Below are positions 56,601 to 64,000 of a stretch of 64,000 bases of DNA, piece by piece. The position numbers were made by a program, and so were the translations under genes. The notes beneath the pieces were generated by a model. That model was given only the letters and a program-made list of their open reading frames with translations, was not told where the DNA came from and made no database searches. How positions within the stretch are numbered: position 1 is the first letter of the stretch; every line of letters starts with the position of its first letter. Source of the stretch: Calliphora vicina. Lineage: Eukaryota; Arthropoda; Insecta; Diptera; Calliphoridae. The stretch is from contig NW_027052566.1 of assembly GCF_958450345.1 (NCBI RefSeq), forward strand, positions 434,001-498,000, written 5' to 3'.

Positions 56601-57680
56601 GAAAATATTGTTTACTACAGTATTTCCTATAGAAAATATTGTGTACTATAGTATTTCCTATAGAAAATATTGTGTACTATAGTATTTCCTATAGAAAATA
56701 TTGTGTACTATAGTATTTCCTATAGAAAATATTGTGTACTATAGTATTTCCTATAGAAAATATTGTGTAGTATAGTATTTCCTATAGAAAATATTGTGTA
56801 CTATAGTATTTCCTATAGAAAATATTGTGTACTATAGTATTTCCTATAGAAAATATTGTGTACTAATAGTATTTCCTATAGAAAATTTTGTGTACTACAG
56901 TATTTCCTATAGAAAATATTGTGTACTATAGTATTTCCTATAGAAAATATTGTGCACTACAGTATTTCCTATAGAAAATATTGTGTACTACATTATTTCC
57001 TATAGAAAATATTGTGTACTACAGTATTTCCTATAGAAAATATTGTGTAATACAGTATTTCCTATAGAAAATATTGTGTACTACAGTATTTCCTATAGAA
57101 AATATTGTGTACTACAGTATTTCCTATAGAAATATTGTGTACTACAGTATTTCCTATAGAAAATATTGTGTACTACAGTATTTCCTATAGAAAAATATTG
57201 TTGCTACTACAGTATTTCCTATAGAAATATATTGTACTACAGTATTTCCTATAGAAAAGTATTGTGTACTACAGTATTTCCTATAGAAAATATTGTGTAC
57301 TACAGTATTTCCTATAGAAAATATTGTGTACTACAGTATTTCCTATAGAAAATATTGTGTACTACAGTATTTCCTATAGAAAAATATTGTGTACTACCCT
57401 ATAGAAAATATTGTGTACTACAGTATTTCCTATAGAAAATATTGTGTACTACAGTATTTCCTGTAGAAAATATTGTGTACTATAGTATTTCCTATAGAAA
57501 ATATTGTGTACTATAGTATTTCCTATAGAAAATATAGTGTACTATAGTATTTCCTATAGAAAATATTGCGTACTATAGTATTTCCTATAGAAAATATTGT
57601 GTACTATAGTATTTCCTATAGTATTTCCTATAGAAAATATTGTGTACTATAGTATTTCCTATAGAAAATATTGTGTACTA
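53661..57680 (-). repeat. 31-bp satellite array, segment 4 (reversed)
   Basis: From ATTGTGTACTATAG at 53661 every monomer reads as the reverse complement (CCTATAGAAAATATTGTG) until GTACTA at 57680. No gene is present. The order of variants is that of the block to the left, read backwards. Between about 56.25 and 57.4 kb there are several one- or few-base insertions and deletions that are rare elsewhere. Confidence 0.98.
57621..57632 (-). repeat. 12-bp monomer remnant in reversed array
   Basis: CCTATAGTATTTCCTATAG shows two CCTATA words only 12 bp apart (57615 and 57627). It is the mirror of the forward remnants and ties the end of the reversed arm to the 49.55-kb position. Confidence 0.85.
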
Positions 57681-60600
57681 GAATATTTTCTATAGGAAAT
57701 ACTGTAGTACAGAATATTTTCTATAGGAAATACTGTAGTACAGAATATTTTCTATAGGAAATACTGTAGTACACAATATTTTCTATAGGAAATACTGTAG
57801 TACACAATATTTTCTATAGGAAATACTGTAGTACACAATATTTTCTATAGGAAATACTGTAGTACACAAAATTTTCTATAGGAAATACTATAGTACACAA
57901 AATTTTCTATAGGAAATACTATAGTACACAATATTTTCTATAGGAAATACTATAGTACACAATATTTTCTATAGGAAATACTATAGTACACAATATTTTC
58001 TATAGGAAATACTATAGTACACAATATTTTCTATAGGAAATACTATAGAACACAATATTTTCTATAGGAAATACTGTAGTACACAATATTTTCTATAGGA
58101 AATTCTATAGTACACAATATTTTCTATAGGAAATACTATAGTACACAATATTTTCTACAGGAAATACTATAGTACACAATATTTTCTATAGGAAATACTG
58201 TAGTACACAATATTTTCTATAGGAAATACTGTAGTACACAATATTTTCTATAGGAAATACTGTAGTACACAATATTTTCTATAGGAAATACTGTAGTACA
58301 CAATATTTTCTATAGGAAATACTGTAGTACACAATATTTTCTATAGGAAATACTGTAGTACACAATATTTTCTATAGGAAATACTGTAGTACACAATATT
58401 TTCTATAGGAAATACTGTAGTACACAATATTTTCTATAGGAAATACTGTAGTACACAATATTTTCTATAGGAAATACTGTAGTACACAATATTTTCTATA
58501 GGAAATACTGTAGTACACAATATTTTCTATAGGAAATACTGTAGTACACAATATTTTCTATAGGAAATACTGTAGTACACAATATTTTCTATAGGAAATA
58601 CTGTAGTACACAATATTTTCTATAGGAAATACTGTAGTACACAATATTTTCTATAGGAAATACTGTAGTACACAATATTTTCTATAGGAAATACTGTAGT
58701 ACACAATATTTTCTATAGGAAATACTGTAGTACACAATATTTTCTATAGGAAATACTGTAGTACACAATATTTTCTATAGGAAATACTGTAGTACACAAT
58801 ATTTTCTATAGGAAATACTGTAGTACACAATATTTTCTATAGGAAATACTGTAGTACACAATATTTTCTATAGGAAATACTGTAGTACACAATATTTTCT
58901 ATAGGAAATACTGTAGTACACAATATTTTCTATAGGAAATACTGTAGTACACAATATTTTCTATAGGAAATACTGTAGTACACAATATTTTCTATAGGAA
59001 ATACTGTAGTGCACAATATTTTCTATAGGAAATACTGTAGTACACAACATTTTCTATAGGAAATACTGTAGTACACAATATTTTCTATAGGAAATACTGT
59101 CGTACACAATAATTTCTATAGGAAATACTGTCGTACACAATATTTTCTATAGGTAATACTGTCGTACGCAATATTTTCTATAGGAAATACTGTCGTACAC
59201 AATATTTTCTATAGGAAATACTGTATTACACAATATTTTCTATAGAAAAAACTGTAGTACACAATATTTTCTATAGGAAATACTGTAGTGCACAATATTT
59301 TCTATAGGAAATACTGTAGTACACAATATTTTCTATAGGAAATACTGTAGTGCACAATATTTTCTATAGGAAATACTGTAGTGCACAATATTTTCTATAG
59401 GAAATACTGTAGTACACAATATTTTCTATAGGAAATACTGTAGTACACAATATTTTCTATAGGAAATACTGTAGTACACAATATTTTCTATAGGAAATAC
59501 TGTAGTACACAATATTTTCTATAGGAAATACTGTAGTACACAATATTTTCTATAGGAAATACTGTAGTACACAATATTTTCTATAGGAAATACTGTAGTA
59601 CACAATATTTTCTATAGGAAATACTGTAGTACACAATATTTTCTATAGGAAACACTGTAGTACACAAAATTGTCTATAGGAAATACTATAGTACACAATA
59701 TTTTCTATAGGAAATACTATAGTACACAATATTTTCTATAGGAAATACTGTAGTACACAAAATTTTCTATAGGAAATACTATAGTACACAATATTTTCTA
59801 TAGGAAATACTATAGTACACAATATTTTCTATAGGAAATACTATAGTACACAATATTTTCTATAGGAAATACTGTAGTACACAATATTTTCTATAGGAAA
59901 TACTGTAGTACACAATATTTTCTATAGGAAATACTGTAGTACATAATATTTTCTATAGGAAATACTGTAGTACTCAATATTTTCTATAGGAAATACTGTA
60001 GTACACAATATTTTCTATAGGAAATACTGTAGTACACAATATTTTCTATAGGAAATACTGTAGTACACAATATTTTCTATAGGAAATACTGTAGTACACA
60101 ATATTTTCTATAGGAAATACTGTAGTACACAATATTTTCTATAGGAAATACTGTAGTACACAATATTTTCTATAGGAAATACTGTAGTACACAATATTTT
60201 CTATAGGAAATACTGTAGTACACAATATTTTCTATAGGAAATACTGTAGTACACAATGTTTTCTATAGGAAATACTGTAGTACACAATATTTTCTATAGG
60301 AAATACTGTAGTACACAATATTTTCTACAGGAAATACTGTAGTACACAGTATTTTCTATAGAAAATACTGTAGTACACAATATTTTCTATAGGAAATACT
60401 GTAGTACACAATATTTTCTATAGGAAATACTGTAGTACACAATATTTTCTATAGCAAATACTGTAGTACACAATATTTTCTATAGCAAATACTGTAGTAC
60501 ACAATATTATCTATAGCAAATACTGTAGTACACAATATTTTCTATAGGAAATACTGTAGTACACAATATTTTCTATAGGAAATACTGTAGTGCACAATAT

Positions 60601-62157
60601 TTTCTATAGGAAATACTGTAGTGCACAATATTTTCTATAGGAAATACTGTAGTACACAATATTTTCTATAGGAAATACTGTAGTGCACAATATTTTCTAT
60701 CGGAAATACTGTAGTGCACAATATTTTCTATAGGAAATACTGTAGTACACTATATTTTCTATAGGAAATACTGTAGTACACAATATTTTCTATAGGAAAT
60801 ACTGTAGTACACAATATTTTCTATAGGAAATACTGTAGTACACAAAATTTTCTATAGGAAATACTATAGTACACAATATTTTCTATAGGAAATACTATAG
60901 TACACAATATTTTCTATAGGAAATACTATAGTACACAATATTTTCTATAGGAAATATTATAGTACACAATATTTTCTATAGGAAATACTGTAGTACACAA
61001 TATTTTCTATAGGAAATACTGTAGTACACAATATTTTCTATAGGAAATACTGTAGTACACAATATTTTCTATAGGAAATACTGTAGTACACAATATTTTC
61101 TATAGGAAATACTGTAGTACACAATATTTTCTATAGGAAATACTGTAGTACATAATATTTTCTATAGGAAATACTATAGTACACAATATTTTCTATAGGA
61201 AATACTGTAGTACACAATATTTTCTATAGGAAATACTGCAGTACAGAATATTTTCTATAGGAAATACTGCAGTACAGAATATTTTCTATAGGAAATACTG
61301 TAGTACAGAATATTTTCTATAGGAAATACTGTAGTACAGAATATTTTCTATAGGAAATACTGTAGTACAGAATATTTTCTATAGGAAATACTGTAGTACA
61401 GAATATTTTCTATAGGAAATACTGTAGTACAGAATATTTTCTATAGGAAATACTGTAGTACAGAATATTTTCTATAGGAAATACTGTAGTACAGAATATT
61501 TTCTATAGGAAATACTGTAGTACAGAATATTTTCTATAGGAAATACTGTAGTACAGAATATTTTCTATAGGAAATACTGTAGTACAGAATATTTTCTATA
61601 GGAAATACTGTAGTACAGAATATTTTCTATAGGAAGTACTGTAGTACAGAATATTTTCTATAGGAAATACTGTAGTACAGAATATTTTCTATAGGAAATA
61701 CTGTAGTACACAATATTTTCTATAGGAAATACTGTAGTACACAATATTTTCTATAGGAAATACTGTAGTACACAATATTTTCTATAGGAAATATTGTAGT
61801 ACACAAAATTTTCTATAGGAAATACTATAGTACACAAAATTTTCTATAGGAAATACTATAGTACACAATATTTTCTATAGGAAATACTATAGCACACAAT
61901 ATTTTCTATAGGAAATACTATAGTACACAATATTTTCTATAGGAAATACTATAGTACACAATATTTTCTATAGGAAATACTATAGTACACAATATTTTCT
62001 ATAGGAAATACTGTAGTACACAATATTTTCTATAGGAAATTCTATAGTACACAATATTTTCTATAGGAAATACTATAGTACACAATATTTTCTACAGGAA
62101 ATACTATAGTACACAATATTTTCTATAGGAAATACTGTAGTACACAATATTTTCTAT

Positions 62158-62180
62158 AGGAAATACACAATATTTTCTAT
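62158..62180 (+). repeat. Shortened 23-bp monomer
   Basis: GGAAATACACAATATT at this point lacks the 8 bp that include TGTAG. The same deletion recurs near 62.59 kb, about 430 bp on. Confidence 0.8.
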
Positions 62181-62580
62181 AGGAAATACTGTCGTACACA
62201 ATATTTTCTATAGGAAATACTGTAGTACACAATATTTTCTATAGGAAATACTGTCGTACACAATATTTTCTATAGGAAATACTGTCGTACACAATATTTT
62301 CTATAGGAAATACTGTCGTACACAATATTTTCTATAGGAAATACTGTCGTACACAATATTTTCTATAGGAAATACTGTAGTACACAATATTTTCTATAGG
62401 AAATACTGTAGTACACAATATTTTCTATAGGAAATGCTGTAGTACACAATATTTTCTATAAGAAATACTGTAGTACACAACATTTTCTATAGGAAATACT
62501 GTAGTACACAATATTTTCTATAGGAAATACTGTAGTACACAATATTTTCTATAGGAAATACTGTAGTACACAATATTTTC

Positions 62581-62603
62581 TATAGGAAATACACAATATT
62601 TTA
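62581..62603 (+). repeat. Shortened 23-bp monomer
   Basis: Second GGAAATACACAATATT monomer, followed by an unusual TTATATAGG junction. It is probably a local duplicate of the 62.16-kb one. Confidence 0.8.
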
Positions 62604-64000
62604 TATAGGAAATACTGCAGTACAGAATATTTTCTATAGGAAATACTGTAGTACAGAATATTTTCTATAGGAAACACTGTAGTACACAGTATTTTCTATA
62701 GGAAATACTATAGTACAGAATATTTTCTATAGGAAATACTATAGTACAGAATATTTTCTATAGGAAATACTGTAGTACAGAATATTTTCTATAGGAAATA
62801 CTGTAGTACAGAATATTTTCTATAGGAAATACTGTAGTACACAATATTTTCTATAGGAAATACTGTAGTACACAATATTTTCTATAGGAAATACTGTAGT
62901 ACACAATATTTTCTATAGGAAATACTGTAGTACACAATATTTTCTATAGGAAATACTGCAGTACAGAATATTTTCTATAGGAAATACTGTAGTACAGAAT
63001 ATTTTCTATAGGAAACACTGTAGTACAGAATATTTTCTATAGGAAACACTGTAGTACAGAATATTTTCTATAGGAAACACTGTAGTACAGAATATTTTCT
63101 ATAGGAAATACTATAGTACAGAATATTTTCTATGGGAAATACTGTAGTACACAATATTTTCTATAGGAAATACTGTAGTACACAATATTTTCTATAGGAA
63201 ATACTGTAGTACTCAATATTTTCTATAGGAAATACTGTAGTACACAATATTTTCTATAGGAAATACTGTAGTACACAATATTTTCTATAGGAAATACTGT
63301 AGTACACAATATTTTCTATAGGAAATACTGTAGTACACAATATTTTCTATAGGAAATACTGTAGTACACAATATTTTCTATAGGAAATACTGTAGTACAC
63401 AATATTTTCTATAGGAAATACTGTAGTACACAATATTTTCTATAGGAAATACTGTAGTACACAATATTTTCTATAGGAAATACTGTCGTACACAATATTT
63501 TCTATAGGAAATACTGTAGTACACAATATTTTCTATAGGAAATACTGTAGTACACAATATTTTCTATAGGAAATACTGTAGTACACAATATTTTCTATAG
63601 GAAATACTGTAGTACACAATATTTTCTATAGGAAATACTGTAGTACACAATATTTTCTATAGGAAATACTGTATTACACAATATTTTCTATAGAAAAAAC
63701 TGTAGTACACAATATTTTCTATAGGAAATACTGTAGTGCACAATATTTTCTATAGGAAATACTGTAGTACACAATATTTTCTATAGGAAATACTGTAGTG
63801 CACAATATTTTCTATAGGAAATACTGTAGTGCACAATATTTTCTATAGGAAATACTGTAGTACACAATATTTTCTATAGGAAATACTGTAGTACAGAATA
63901 TTTTCTATAGGAAATACTGTAGTACACAATATTTTCTATAGGAAATACTGTAGTACACAATATTTTCTATAGGAAATACTGTAGTACACAATATTTTCTA

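Larger units (their letters stand above)
49594..57680. repeat. Large palindrome (inverted duplication) of satellite, arms about 4 kb
   Basis: The reversed block 53661-57680 mirrors 49.6-53.6 kb landmark by landmark. Paired positions are 53576/53698 (ACACAAAA), 53345/53929 (GGAAGT), 53109/54196 (GTTCAG), 52689/54554 (CTACAG), 52344/54899 (ACTTTC), 52040/55203 (CTCTAG), 51962/55281 (GTTCAG), 51688/55555 (TTACAC), 51391/55852 (ATCGG) and 51199/56075 (ATTATC). Pair sums are 107243, 107274 or 107305, differing only by whole 31-bp units. The centre is near 53637, with an asymmetric spacer of about 47 bp (53614-53660). The outer end carries the 12-bp remnant in both arms (49549 and about 57621). The left limit is inferred from symmetry. 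Confidence 0.88.
57681..64000 (+). repeat. 31-bp satellite array, segment 5 (forward)
   Basis: Forward orientation resumes with GAATATTTTC at 57681 and continues to the window end with no gene. The first monomers (ACAGAAT, three ACACAAT, two ACAAAATT, then CTATAG units, AAATTCTATAG and CTACAG) repeat the 52.2-52.7 kb order. Later parts hold GTCGTAC variants (59.1-59.2 and 62.2-62.35 kb), a CTATAGCAAA/CTATCGG set near 60.45-60.7 kb matching 51.1-51.4 kb, and ACAGAAT clusters near 61.25-61.7 and 62.6-63.13 kb. Confidence 0.98.

Noticed and set aside
53661..57680. Simple inversion of a once-forward block
   Set aside because: The mirrored block still exists in forward orientation on the left and part of it again on the right, so this is an inverted duplication rather than a plain inversion.
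1..64000. Telomeric repeat
   Set aside because: The 31-bp unit does not contain TTAGG, TTAGGG or similar short G-rich repeats, and the strand orientation flips internally.

Overview
The window is almost entirely one AT-rich tandem satellite built on a 31-bp monomer, about 26% GC by direct count of the consensus. Array length divided by 31 gives roughly 2,000 copies. The array runs off both ends of the window. There is no bacterial-style gene content: no operons, rRNA, tRNA or CRISPR spacers. The satellite, together with a Tc1/mariner-superfamily transposon that has a eukaryotic AATAAA signal, points to constitutive heterochromatin (pericentromere, centromere or a heterochromatic arm) of an invertebrate animal. 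An insect is plausible but not proven.

Layout. Positions 1-20400 hold satellite in forward orientation. Positions 20401-20609 hold an unrelated AT-rich insert. Positions 20610-38746 hold forward satellite. Positions 38747-40043 hold a 1,297-bp transposon with perfect 27-bp terminal inverted repeats and a TA target duplication. It carries one transposase frame of 335 codons with a DD37E catalytic triad, broken by two in-frame stops. Positions 40044-53660 hold forward satellite, 53661-57680 hold satellite in reverse orientation, and 57681-64000 hold forward satellite.

The array is hierarchically organised. Rare monomer variants and shortened monomers act as landmarks that recur at exact spacings: 992 bp (32 monomers), 1,910, 2,376, 3,999, 4,597 and 7,200 bp. 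Each odd length can be explained by named shortened monomers. The reversed block is an inverted duplicate of the block to its left, so 49.6-57.7 kb is a palindrome of about 8 kb with a spacer of about 47 bp.

The only protein-coding trace is the broken transposase. It has two N-terminal helix-turn-helix segments, each hit by a stop, and a catalytic domain that is still open. Removing the element plus one TA restores a normal 31-bp monomer and the 992-bp spacing, so it is a simple late insertion. No functional host gene is visible, and no new enzymatic or defence system is evident. The most notable content is the satellite architecture, the palindrome and the transposon.
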